60,678 bases of DNA, taken from assembly GCA_011053005.1 (NCBI GenBank), contig DRHW01000044.1:1-60678 (forward strand), in the 5' to 3' direction. The notes under the pieces are model-generated. The model saw only the letters and a list, made by a program, of their open reading frames with translations, did not search any database and was not told where the DNA came from. How positions within the stretch are numbered: the first letter of the stretch is position 1; each line of letters starts with the position of its first letter. A program made the position numbers and the translations under genes. Shown here piece after piece: positions 41,685 to 50,537 of this stretch. This stretch comes from Methylophaga sp. (lineage in GTDB: Bacteria > Pseudomonadota > Gammaproteobacteria > Nitrosococcales > Methylophagaceae).

Positions 41685-43066
41685 GCGATCACAACAATAC
41701 CAGCCGCGATAATGACCCAGGTGTGTACAGCGCACCTTGGGAAAAGAGCTTTGAAAAATTCATCGGTCCGATTGAAGAGTTTATTCATCGTCAAACGACC
41801 AGTGGCCTGCTTTTAATGAGTTCGGCAATTCTCGCTTTGATTTTAGCCAATGGTCCATTTGCAGAAGCCTATTTACACATCTTACATACACCAATCAGCG
41901 TAGGTGTAGCGAATTGGGCGGTACAAATGTCACTTCATCATTGGATAAATGATGGTCTGATGGCGTTGTTTTTCTTTGTGGTCGGACTCGAATTAAAGCG
42001 TGAAATATTAGTCGGTGAACTCGCTAAAATACGTAATGCAATCTTGCCGATTGCAGCGGCAATTGGTGGCATGGTTGTGCCAGCATTAATCTATTTTGCC
42101 ATTAACCCAGAAGGTGATGCCGCCAAGGGTTGGGGAATACCTATGGCAACGGATATTGCATTTGCCGTAGGTGCTTTAGCACTTCTGGCCAGTCGTGTTC
42201 CTAAAGCACTCATTACCTTTTTAGTCGCCTTAGCTATTGTCGATGACTTAGGTGCTGTATTAGTTATCGCATTGTTTTACACCGAAACAATCGTGATCAC
42301 ACCATTATTCATTGCTGGCGGACTCTTTGTCTTATTACTGGCATTTAATATGTTAGGGATCCGCAGAACCTTACCGTATTTTGCGGTCGCTGTTGCCCTT
42401 TGGTATGCCTTATTATTATCTGGTGTGCATCCCACTTTGGCGGGCATACTCGGTGCGATGTCTGTACCAGCTATGCCAAAATATGACCCTAAACTTTTCA
42501 GCGAACACGTTAAAGAATTAATGGAAAAATTTGATGCAAGTCATCAACCCGGTCAAAGCATTATGACCAATGATCGTTTGCGTTCTGTCGTACAGAATTT
42601 AGAAAATAGTGTGATTAGTGTGGGCGTACCTTTAAAACGACTTGAGCGTACTTGGCACAGTCCAGTGGCTTATGTGATTATTCCTATTTTCGCCTTAGCT
42701 AATGCGGGTATTCCATTAGAGTTTGGTTCATTAACTGAAACGATGACCCATCCTGTTATGTTAGGCGTGTCACTCGGTTTGATCTTAGGTAAGTTTATTG
42801 GGATCGCTGGAGTGAGTTGGTTAGTGCTTAAATTTGGCGTTGCCGAGTTGCCAAAAGATACTCGTTTTACTCAAATTGCAGGTGTTTCATTATTAGCGGG
42901 TATCGGCTTTACTATGTCGATATTTGTGGCACAACTTGGCTTTGCCAACAATGAGGAACTACTTTTAATGGCAAAAACAGGAATCTTGGGTGCATCATTA
43001 TTAGCCGGTGTTGCAGGTTATGTCTGGTTATATGTTGTCAGCAAACCAACGACAATCCCTAGCTAA
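41681..43066 (+). CDS. nhaA: Na+/H+ antiporter NhaA
   Basis: Swaps internal Na+ for external H+, key for salt and alkaline tolerance. 461 aa, longer than E. coli NhaA (388) because of a 30-residue N-terminal extension and a loop after 'AMSVPAMPKYDPKLFSEHVK'. The active-site pair is Asp188/Asp189 ('VALAIVDDLGAVLVIALFYT'), with Asp158 in 'PMATDIAFAVGALALL'; 'LFFFVVGLELKREILVGEL' and 'LLAGIGFTMSIFVAQLGF' complete the signature. Downstream of nhaR in one operon and followed by a strong terminator. Confidence 0.96.
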   Translation: MSDHNNTSRDNDPGVYSAPWEKSFEKFIGPIEEFIHRQTTSGLLLMSSAILALILANGPFAEAYLHILHTPISVGVANWAVQMSLHHWINDGLMALFFFVVGLELKREILVGELAKIRNAILPIAAAIGGMVVPALIYFAINPEGDAAKGWGIPMATDIAFAVGALALLASRVPKALITFLVALAIVDDLGAVLVIALFYTETIVITPLFIAGGLFVLLLAFNMLGIRRTLPYFAVAVALWYALLLSGVHPTLAGILGAMSVPAMPKYDPKLFSEHVKELMEKFDASHQPGQSIMTNDRLRSVVQNLENSVISVGVPLKRLERTWHSPVAYVIIPIFALANAGIPLEFGSLTETMTHPVMLGVSLGLILGKFIGIAGVSWLVLKFGVAELPKDTRFTQIAGVSLLAGIGFTMSIFVAQLGFANNEELLLMAKTGILGASLLAGVAGYVWLYVVSKPTTIPS

Positions 43067-43091
43067 TTTAGATCCCTTAGCCAACTTAGAC

Positions 43092-43125
43092 AAAAAAAGC
43101 CTACGATAATGTAGGCTTTTTTTTT
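43092..43125 (+). terminator. intrinsic terminator of nhaR-nhaA
   Basis: AAAAAAAGCCTAC / GTAGGCTTTTTTTTT around a 6-nt loop: a 6-bp GC-containing stem extended by A-T pairs, followed by nine T. It lies 25 bp past the nhaA stop. Confidence 0.92.
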
Positions 43126-43225
43126 CATTAAATACTGTTGTATTGACTACTGACTAGGCTAATATTTTTTAGTGAGCTAATCATCCTACACCTATGCAAA
43201 CACAAGCACTTTAAAACCTTCCCGC

Positions 43226-46200
43226 TTATTCCTTAGGTAATCTAATCGTATTATTGTCAACTGATACCGCCACTTTTTGACGGCTAAATCTACCAACCAC
43301 ACTTTCATGTACTGATAATAAGGCAGGAATAACCAACAACACTAAAACGGTTGCAAACATCAAACCAAATGAAATCGACACCGCCATTGGAATTAAAAAC
43401 TGCGCTTGTACTGACGTTTCAAATAATAAAGGTGTCAGACCCGCGATGGTGGTTAATGATGTCAGTAATACCGCACGTAAACGTTGTGTAGCCGCATTAA
43501 CAATCGCTTCTGTTGTTTCAACACCTGCTTCGCGTTGATGTTTGAAAAAGGTCACTAATATGATCGAATCATTCACCACAATGCCAGACAAACCAAAAAT
43601 CCCGAACAATGACAAAATAGTTAAATCTATTCCCATCACCCAATGGCCAAATAAAGCACCAATCAAACCAAATGGAATCGCCATCATCACGACTAATGGC
43701 CAACCATAAGATGAAAATACCCATGCTAAAATAAGGTAAATCAAGGTAAAGGCAAGAAGCAGCCCTTGTTGCATATCGCCGATTGTTTCGGCTTGTTCTT
43801 CTGCTCGTCCTTCAAAACCAATGGTCACACCATAACGCGATGTAAGATCGGGGATTAAATTTTTATCTAAGGTTGCTAATATTTCGTTGCTATTATTGAC
43901 CGAAGCATCTACGGTTGCGGTCACATGAATAGCCAATTTACTATCGGTATGACGCAATACATCAAAGCCTCGTCGCGCTTCAAATTCGACCACGCTAGAT
44001 AACGGTGCACTGCCACCTTGTGGCAAGCGAACCATAAAGTTTTCTAATGTCGCCATCGTGTCACGTTCAGCATCAGGTAACATCACACGCACTTCGACTT
44101 CATCATCGCCATCTTGGAATATTTGCACTAATTGACCATCAAATGCAGCACGTAATTGTCGTCCCACATTATCAACTGTCAGTCCAAGCACTTCACCTTG
44201 TCCTTTAATTCGGTAGATCAATTGCTCTTGACCATACGGCATATCATCTTCTATCGCACTAACGCCGGTAAATTGTTTTAAAGCTTCAGCAAGCTCATGC
44301 CCCGCCTCCTTTAAAGTTTCTGCAGAGGCACCACTTAAGCGAATATCAAGATCACTACCTGGCGGACCAGTTCTTCGTTCTGAAATAGTGAAACTTTCAA
44401 CACCCGCAGGTAAAACAACTTTTTTTCGCCATGTATCGATAAACTCTTTATTACGCACTGAGCGATGATCAGGCGAAATCAATTCAAGCTGAATAGAGCC
44501 AAACCGTTCACCTGTTTGATCGGAACTGCCACCTGCACTGCTTGCCGTGCCTAAACGCGTTATCGCCATAGCGACCAGATCAGAACCCAATTCTTGTGTG
44601 GTTATATCTAATTTTTGATTTAATTCTTCTAAAAACTCAGATACTTTTTGTGGCGGTGTACCTGCTGTAAAGCGAGCATTTGCAGTAATACTGGTCCCTT
44701 CGGGTGAAGGGAAAAAAGTAAAATGCAAACGGCCACCGGCTAATAAGCCAATACAAACAATAAATAAACCAAATGTTGCGCTGATCGTTAACCAACGATA
44801 TTTAACCACGGCTATCACTACAGGCTTAAATAAATCATCGCGTAGGTAATTAAACTTATTATCAAGCCACAAACGAAATGGCGGCGGCTTTGCATGATGA
44901 ATTTGATGAAAAGCGTGACGTAAATGACCCGGTAAAATCAAAAAGCTTTCAAACAATGAGGCAATGATAACGCAGATAACAACAAAAGGTATATCAAACA
45001 ATATATTACCCATTGTTCCACCAATCATCATTAAGGGAAGAAAAGACGCTATCGTCGTCAATGATGATGAAATAACGGGCGCTAACATACGCCGTGCGCC
45101 ACCTTCTGCTGCGGTGAGTGAATTCTCGCCGCTTTGATAATGTGACAACGCATCTTCGCCGACCACAATGGCATCATCAACAATGATCCCTAGTGCCATA
45201 ATCAAGCCAAATAGACTGATCATATTAATGCTGCCACCAAACAAATACATGATCATTAAGGTCGCCATAAATGACACGGGAATGCCCACGGCAACCCAAA
45301 AGGCAACACGACCTTGTAGGAATAAAAATAATATCGCAATAACCAACACTAAACCGCCGAGACCGTTATTGACTAATAAGTCCATCCGTTCTTTAATCAA
45401 TTCCCAACTCGCGTCGTAGATTTTTACGCTGACACCTTTTGGCAATTGCGATTCATTATCAGCCAACCATTTATCGAGAATTTTGGCAGAAGCTAATGAG
45501 TCGCCATTTTCTGTACGTTGTAATGCAATTTCGACCGCTGTTTTGCCCTGATAAAACACACTGACTTGTTTGCGTCTTGGTCTGCGTTCAACCTCAGCCA
45601 CGTCATCTAATAATAATAAACGTCCGCTATAATCGGTTTGAATAGGCAATTGAGAAAAGCCTTGAGCATCACGTCGCTTATCTAAGCTGCGTAATTGTTT
45701 AGCCGTGTCATCATTGCCTATTTCACCCGCCGGTAAATCTCGGCTTAATTCGCTGACCCTTTGCCCCACATCATCCAAACTCATTCCCATTGATTCTAGC
45801 TGCTTAGTAGTCAGCTGAATGGCGATTTCTTCTTCTGGTAAGCCGGTAATGCTAATTCGAGAAATACCGCGATCTAATAAGTCATGTTCGATTTCATGAA
45901 CTAAATAACGTAATTCTTCTAACCTGCCGTCTGTTGTCACCATGAGACTGGCAACATTTTCATAATGCGTGACTAGACTGACTTTAGGTATTTCAGAATC
46001 GCTTGGTAAGTTGCGCAGTTGGTCAACTTGATCTTTTACCTGATCAAGCGCTCTGCCCATGTCAGTGCCTTCAACAAATTCAAGTGTCACTACCGACATG
46101 CCATACGCTGAGGTAGAAGTCATTTTATCCACGTAATCAACCGCGCGTAATTCTTGTTCGATACGACTAGTGATTGAATCTTCAACGTCTTCAGCACTAG

Positions 46201-46375
46201 CACCACGCCATTCAATAGAAATAGTGACAACATCTAAAGCAAAGGTGGGGAAAAACTGGGTGTTCAATCTCGATAGCGATACCAAGCCAGCAATAATCAT
46301 GATGATCATTAACAAATTGGCCGCCACCTTATGCTGGGCGAATATTCCTATAAAATCACGCGGCGGATTATTCAC
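43226..46375 (-). CDS. RND-family efflux pump inner-membrane protein
   Basis: 1049 aa, AcrB/HAE1-type. Twelve membrane helices in two blocks with two large periplasmic parts. TM4 holds the proton-relay pair Asp400/Asp401 ('GIIVDDAIVVGEDALSHYQS'). 'ISIEWRGASAEDVEDSITSR', 'YVDKMTSTSAYGMSVVTLEF' and 'QLRAVLLTSLTTIAGLTPLL' are RND signatures. It resembles the short-motif pumps related to VexH/MexK/TriC more than AcrB itself. Substrates unknown. It overlaps the adaptor gene by 8 bp; there is no outer-membrane factor in this operon, so it probably uses a TolC-family protein encoded elsewhere, such as the one at 39.3 kb. Confidence 0.94.
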   Translation of the reverse strand: MNNPPRDFIGIFAQHKVAANLLMIIMIIAGLVSLSRLNTQFFPTFALDVVTISIEWRGASAEDVEDSITSRIEQELRAVDYVDKMTSTSAYGMSVVTLEFVEGTDMGRALDQVKDQVDQLRNLPSDSEIPKVSLVTHYENVASLMVTTDGRLEELRYLVHEIEHDLLDRGISRISITGLPEEEIAIQLTTKQLESMGMSLDDVGQRVSELSRDLPAGEIGNDDTAKQLRSLDKRRDAQGFSQLPIQTDYSGRLLLLDDVAEVERRPRRKQVSVFYQGKTAVEIALQRTENGDSLASAKILDKWLADNESQLPKGVSVKIYDASWELIKERMDLLVNNGLGGLVLVIAILFLFLQGRVAFWVAVGIPVSFMATLMIMYLFGGSINMISLFGLIMALGIIVDDAIVVGEDALSHYQSGENSLTAAEGGARRMLAPVISSSLTTIASFLPLMMIGGTMGNILFDIPFVVICVIIASLFESFLILPGHLRHAFHQIHHAKPPPFRLWLDNKFNYLRDDLFKPVVIAVVKYRWLTISATFGLFIVCIGLLAGGRLHFTFFPSPEGTSITANARFTAGTPPQKVSEFLEELNQKLDITTQELGSDLVAMAITRLGTASSAGGSSDQTGERFGSIQLELISPDHRSVRNKEFIDTWRKKVVLPAGVESFTISERRTGPPGSDLDIRLSGASAETLKEAGHELAEALKQFTGVSAIEDDMPYGQEQLIYRIKGQGEVLGLTVDNVGRQLRAAFDGQLVQIFQDGDDEVEVRVMLPDAERDTMATLENFMVRLPQGGSAPLSSVVEFEARRGFDVLRHTDSKLAIHVTATVDASVNNSNEILATLDKNLIPDLTSRYGVTIGFEGRAEEQAETIGDMQQGLLLAFTLIYLILAWVFSSYGWPLVVMMAIPFGLIGALFGHWVMGIDLTILSLFGIFGLSGIVVNDSIILVTFFKHQREAGVETTEAIVNAATQRLRAVLLTSLTTIAGLTPLLFETSVQAQFLIPMAVSISFGLMFATVLVLLVIPALLSVHESVVGRFSRQKVAVSVDNNTIRLPKE

Positions 46376-47603
46376 CTAATGCCTCAACTCTTAATCCGCT
46401 AATCGCATTGGGTAATTGTGTACTGACAATCTGATCGCCTTGTTTTAAATCAGGACTGCGTAATAGAAGTAGTGTCTGACCTTTATCATTGGTGGTTTCA
46501 CCGACTCTTTCTATATCTACCGACTGTAAATAGCCATCCTTAATACGATAAACATGATCAAGGCCGTATAAAGCATTAAAAGGCAAAGCAATGACATCAT
46601 CTTGCTGAGCAAGTTTTAGTTTAAGTTCAAGAAAACTACCTAAAGCAATAGCATAACGATTGCCTTTAATACTAAACAAGCCATCAATACCACCACTATC
46701 TGCCTTTACTTCACCTGACATACGTTCTAATTCAAATGTCAGTGGCTGCTGATTGAGCGTTGCTTGTGCTTGTAAGCCTTGTTTATTGTTCAGCATATCA
46801 AGTACCTGATTCATATAACGACCCGGTATCTGTGCTCTCACTTCTAAATTATTAAGATCATAAAGCGATATTAAGGGGTCGCCAGCACGCACGCGATCGC
46901 CTATCGAAACATCAAGCTTAGAAATACGACCTGCAAAAGGAGCAGTAATTTTGGTACGTTCAAGATCAACCTCAGCTTGCTGTAATAAAGCCTGAGCACG
47001 TTTAGATTGAGCTTGTAATTGTGCCACTCTTGCTGGATGTTCAGCGATATCAAAGTTCAAACCTTTCAGTGTCACCATTTGACGTTGCTTGGTGGCTTGA
47101 ACATCATCAATGTTCGCTTGTGATGCTAGATTTGATTTCTCCAGTTTTTTAAAGCGGTTCACCGCATTATCAGCAAGTTTTAATAAACTGGTTTGTTGTT
47201 CTAAGAGGCTTTTATCTCGCTTAAAACGCTGATTTTCGCTCAGCATTAAAGCATCTGTTTCCGCTACATCTGCTTGACGTTGTGAGACTAACAATTGCAT
47301 ATCAGTGTCGTCTAATGTCATCAGTAATTGACCAGCAGTCACCTCTGAACCTTCCAATACATTAATCGATAAAACATCTGCAACGAGCGCTGATTTTAAT
47401 ACCGAATTTCTCGGTGTCTCTACACGACCATAAAGTGTTATTTGAGGTGAGACCTGCTGAATATTGACGGCAACAGTCTCTACTCGCCAAATCTTCTCAG
47501 GCTTTTCAATCACTATTTTTTCTGGCTTAGTTTGCTTCAACGCTATAAATGCCGCGATAGCGACTAAAATAATAAGCAGCGGGTACACGACACGTTTTAG
47601 CAC
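46368..47603 (-). CDS. RND periplasmic adaptor (membrane fusion protein)
   Basis: 411 aa. An N-terminal membrane anchor ('VVYPLLIILVAIAAFIALKQ'), a lipoyl/barrel-sandwich part split by a coiled-coil hairpin ('VLEGSEVTAGQLLMTLDDTD', then the helices 'QRQADVAETDALMLSENQRF' to 'ARVAQLQAQSKRAQALLQQA', then 'KITAPFAGRISKLDVSIGDR'), and beta-barrel and membrane-proximal domains. It links the RND pump to an outer-membrane channel. First gene of the two-gene operon. Confidence 0.93.
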   Translation of the reverse strand: MLKRVVYPLLIILVAIAAFIALKQTKPEKIVIEKPEKIWRVETVAVNIQQVSPQITLYGRVETPRNSVLKSALVADVLSINVLEGSEVTAGQLLMTLDDTDMQLLVSQRQADVAETDALMLSENQRFKRDKSLLEQQTSLLKLADNAVNRFKKLEKSNLASQANIDDVQATKQRQMVTLKGLNFDIAEHPARVAQLQAQSKRAQALLQQAEVDLERTKITAPFAGRISKLDVSIGDRVRAGDPLISLYDLNNLEVRAQIPGRYMNQVLDMLNNKQGLQAQATLNQQPLTFELERMSGEVKADSGGIDGLFSIKGNRYAIALGSFLELKLKLAQQDDVIALPFNALYGLDHVYRIKDGYLQSVDIERVGETTNDKGQTLLLLRSPDLKQGDQIVSTQLPNAISGLRVEALGE

Positions 47604-47714
47604 TGAGTTCTCCTAGAGCACGAGCTAATAAAAGCAATATTGGTTAATGCAATTAAAAAATTTCAATTTGAAAAATGACTATTTAGCCATATTTTTATTT
47701 AGTATTCTTAGCGC

Positions 47715-47752
47715 CATTATGCCTTTTAAACTTTCGTTCAAAAGGCATAATG
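47715..47752. repeat. 13-bp inverted repeat between ndvB and the RND adaptor gene
   Basis: CATTATGCCTTTT / AAAAGGCATAATG, a perfect 13-bp stem with a 12-nt loop, 63 bp after the ndvB stop and 112 bp before the adaptor start. TTTT follows on the forward strand only, so for the reverse-strand genes it is a poor terminator; it may be a 3' hairpin of ndvB or an operator for the pump operon. Confidence 0.5.
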
Positions 47753-47814
47753 TTTTAGTCATAGATTATCTTCAACTCAAACATGTCTCGCTAAGCTAAT
47801 TTTCTCTGGCTCAC

Positions 47815-50406
47815 TTATTTTTTGTGTCTGTTGGTCACAATTCTTGCGCTTAATCTTGGAAACGCACTAATGATAGAAAGACACAATGCCGAGAAATAAG
47901 GTAACGATTGTACCAATAACACCATGATCCATAACATCATATCCCATGTATCAATCGGTGCACTGATGTAGATAACAGCAGCAGCAAGCCACAACGCAAT
48001 CATGAACAAGGTTTCTTCAGAAGCTGAAGCAATCGCTTTAAATAAAGCAACAGATTGTTCCATTTTTGGCGTACGTACAAAAGGTCGGCCATCGGTAAAT
48101 AAACCTAACCACATCGCTTTAGCAATCGTGTGTGATAACGCTAGCCCCGATAATGCAGCAGCAAATGTTTCCCTAAAACCACCGACAATTTTAATACCAT
48201 GATAAAGATAAATCACTTTAGCAATTTTAAAGATAAAAAGACTCAGCGGTAAAATTGAAAAGATCACCAACGGAGGATCAAATTGTTGAGGCAGCGTAAT
48301 CATTGCAATCGACCACGCTAAGGCAGCAAAGTTAAATATGATATTAATACCATCAGCCATCCAAGGTAACCAACCCGCTACGAAATGATAACGTTGGCCG
48401 GTGGTTAATTTAGTCGATTTACCTGTAAACAAGCTTTTTGCATGATTGCGTAAAATTTGCATCGCGCCATAAGCCCAGCGAAAACGCTGATTTTTATAAT
48501 CTAAAAAGCTATCAGGCATTAACCCCTTACCATAGCTTTTAGACGTATAAATCGCTTGGTATCCCGCCGAGAAAATCATCAAGCCTAATTCCGCATCTTC
48601 GGTAATTGTTTTTTCACTCCAACCACCCACTTCTTCTAACGACGATCTTCGCACCATCGTCATCGTGCCATGTTGAATAATGGCATTACGCTCATTTCGC
48701 GTCACCATACCAATATGGAAAAAGCCTCGATACTCAGCAAAACAAATGGCTTTGAAAACGTTCTCAGACGCGTCACTATAATCTTGAGGTGCTTGAACAA
48801 TCGCAACGTTTGGATGATTAAATTGTGGAACCAAATGACGTAACCAAGTCGGTTCTACGCAATAGTCGCTATCAATTACCGCAACAATGGATGCATCCGC
48901 AGCTGTTTCAGACAACGCAAAGTTAAGCGCGCCCGCTTTAAATCCAGCTAATGGTGCTTTGTGGAAAAAGCGAAATTTATCACCTAATAAAGCACAATGC
49001 GCTTCAACAGGCCGCCATACGGTTTCATCTTTTGTATTGTTGTCAATGACGATGACTTCATAGCGTGGATAATCCAACGCTGCCAAGGCATCTAAAGTAG
49101 CCATTAACATTTCAGGTGGTTCGTTATATGCCGGAACATGAATCGATACCATTGGCACCTCATCATCATCCATATCAATCAATATTAAGTCACGACGACG
49201 GCCTTTAACCCAGATTGTTTCTGCCCATTCATGTGCTTCTATTAATAGCACCATGATTACGCCGAACATCGCAAAGAGCATTAATACGCCGACCATGATT
49301 GATTCTGTGGTCATATACTGGCGAGAATAATCATAAATTATCCATACCACCGAGGTGGTTAAGATAAAGGCCACTAAGGCCAAAAAGCTACGTCCACGAT
49401 GATTTAAGCTACCTGAATCACGCAGTAATAATGAAAAAATAATCGCGGCAATAACGACTGACAGTATGGCTAATGTTTGCCATTCTGGTAAGCCAATAAT
49501 TGGATCTACAAACTCAAATTTAGCATTTCGTTGAGCATCATAAACGCCCCAATAAGCACCGACAGAGCCTTCATTCGTGCGTTTCCAAGGCTGATCGAAA
49601 GCCTCCATCACGTAATAAGTGTATTTTTTTTCTACAGCTCGCTCTAAAAAGCGGCGTAAAAATTTTGCTTGTTCTGCTTCATCAGCGGTTGCAGCTTTAC
49701 GTGTTCGTCCATTACTTGGCCAGCCAACTTCAGCAATAACAATGTGTTTTTTAGGAAATAAATTCTTTAATATTTCCATGTGTTCATCAATATAATCTAC
49801 CGCTTTATCATTCGCGATGCCTTCCCAGTATGGCAACATATGCACCGCAATAAAGTCGACATGCTCCGCTAACTCAGGATGCTTAACCCAGATATGCCAA
49901 GGTTCTGCCGTACTCACAGGCATTCCCACTTCAGAGCGAACATGATCTAAATACTTTATCAATTGACCAATAGGAATATCGTTTCGTAGTAACACTTCGT
50001 TACCGACGATGACACGTACTACATTGTCACGGTTTTTATCAGCAATTGAAATTAGATGATTGATTTCAATTGTATTTTGTTCTAACCGATCATCTATCCA
50101 GCCACCTAACGCAACATTAAGACCGTATTTTTTTGCAGCAGCAGGCACAGATGCTAGCGGGCCATCTACCGTATAAGTACGAATCGCATGCGTTTTACCT
50201 GCAAGCAACGCGACATCTTCTGCAATTTGCTCTTCTGTAGGTAATAAGTTTTTGGTGGGATCATTTTCTTCTCGCATAGGAGAAAATGAAAACCCTTGAA
50301 TAATATCAGGCCACATTGGTTCAACTTCAGGCCGATTAACATACGCCCATAAGCCATAAGTAACGGCCGCGACAACCACTGCAATGGAAATATTGATTCT
50401 CAACAT
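47815..50406 (-). CDS. ndvB: NdvB-type beta-glucan synthase (GH17-GT2 fusion)
   Basis: 863 aa, as P. aeruginosa NdvB (864), which makes cyclic beta-1,3-glucans tied to biofilm antibiotic tolerance. Domains in order: TM1 7-24; a GH17-like domain 33-300 with both catalytic acids, Glu137 ('VIVGNEVLLRND') and Glu226 ('IAEVGWPSNGR'); four membrane helices about 310-395; a GT2 domain 405-640 with 'HVPAYNEPPEMLMATLDALA', 'VAVIDSDYCVEPTWLRHL', 'ITEDAELGLMIFSAGYQAIY' and 'QRFRWAYGAMQIL'; then C-terminal membrane helices. Intact acids in the GH17 part suggest transglycosylation or branching. The product (cyclic or linear glucan) is inferred. The promoter carries an unusual dyad. Confidence 0.88.
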   Translation of the reverse strand: MLRINISIAVVVAAVTYGLWAYVNRPEVEPMWPDIIQGFSFSPMREENDPTKNLLPTEEQIAEDVALLAGKTHAIRTYTVDGPLASVPAAAKKYGLNVALGGWIDDRLEQNTIEINHLISIADKNRDNVVRVIVGNEVLLRNDIPIGQLIKYLDHVRSEVGMPVSTAEPWHIWVKHPELAEHVDFIAVHMLPYWEGIANDKAVDYIDEHMEILKNLFPKKHIVIAEVGWPSNGRTRKAATADEAEQAKFLRRFLERAVEKKYTYYVMEAFDQPWKRTNEGSVGAYWGVYDAQRNAKFEFVDPIIGLPEWQTLAILSVVIAAIIFSLLLRDSGSLNHRGRSFLALVAFILTTSVVWIIYDYSRQYMTTESIMVGVLMLFAMFGVIMVLLIEAHEWAETIWVKGRRRDLILIDMDDDEVPMVSIHVPAYNEPPEMLMATLDALAALDYPRYEVIVIDNNTKDETVWRPVEAHCALLGDKFRFFHKAPLAGFKAGALNFALSETAADASIVAVIDSDYCVEPTWLRHLVPQFNHPNVAIVQAPQDYSDASENVFKAICFAEYRGFFHIGMVTRNERNAIIQHGTMTMVRRSSLEEVGGWSEKTITEDAELGLMIFSAGYQAIYTSKSYGKGLMPDSFLDYKNQRFRWAYGAMQILRNHAKSLFTGKSTKLTTGQRYHFVAGWLPWMADGINIIFNFAALAWSIAMITLPQQFDPPLVIFSILPLSLFIFKIAKVIYLYHGIKIVGGFRETFAAALSGLALSHTIAKAMWLGLFTDGRPFVRTPKMEQSVALFKAIASASEETLFMIALWLAAAVIYISAPIDTWDMMLWIMVLLVQSLPYFSALCLSIISAFPRLSARIVTNRHKK

Positions 50407-50426
50407 TTAATTTTGTAACTCCATCT

Positions 50427-50456
50427 AGGTATGGTTTTAGAAAACATACCTGTCAA
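50427..50456 (-). promoter_or_regulatory. ndvB promoter with dyad in its spacer
   Basis: On the reverse strand a perfect -35 TTGACA (50451-50456) is followed by an inverted repeat AGGTATG ... CATACCT (50445-50451 and 50427-50433) that fills the spacer up to a -10 candidate TACCTA (19-bp spacer) or CATACC (17 bp). A dyad in a long spacer is the layout of MerR-family operators. It lies 20-50 bp before the ndvB ATG. Confidence 0.5.
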
Positions 50457-50469
50457 AATATTTATGTAT

Positions 50470-50500
50470 TTAACGATGACGACTCTTTGTACATCGTTAA
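50470..50500. repeat. 9-bp inverted repeat upstream of ndvB promoter
   Basis: TTAACGATG / CATCGTTAA with a 13-nt loop, between rapA and ndvB. There is no T-tract on the reverse strand, so it is either a weak rapA terminator or an upstream regulatory site for ndvB. Confidence 0.45.
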
Positions 50501-50537
50501 TGGCGCGCAGCTCGAAAGAGTTCAAAATATGTGTCCA

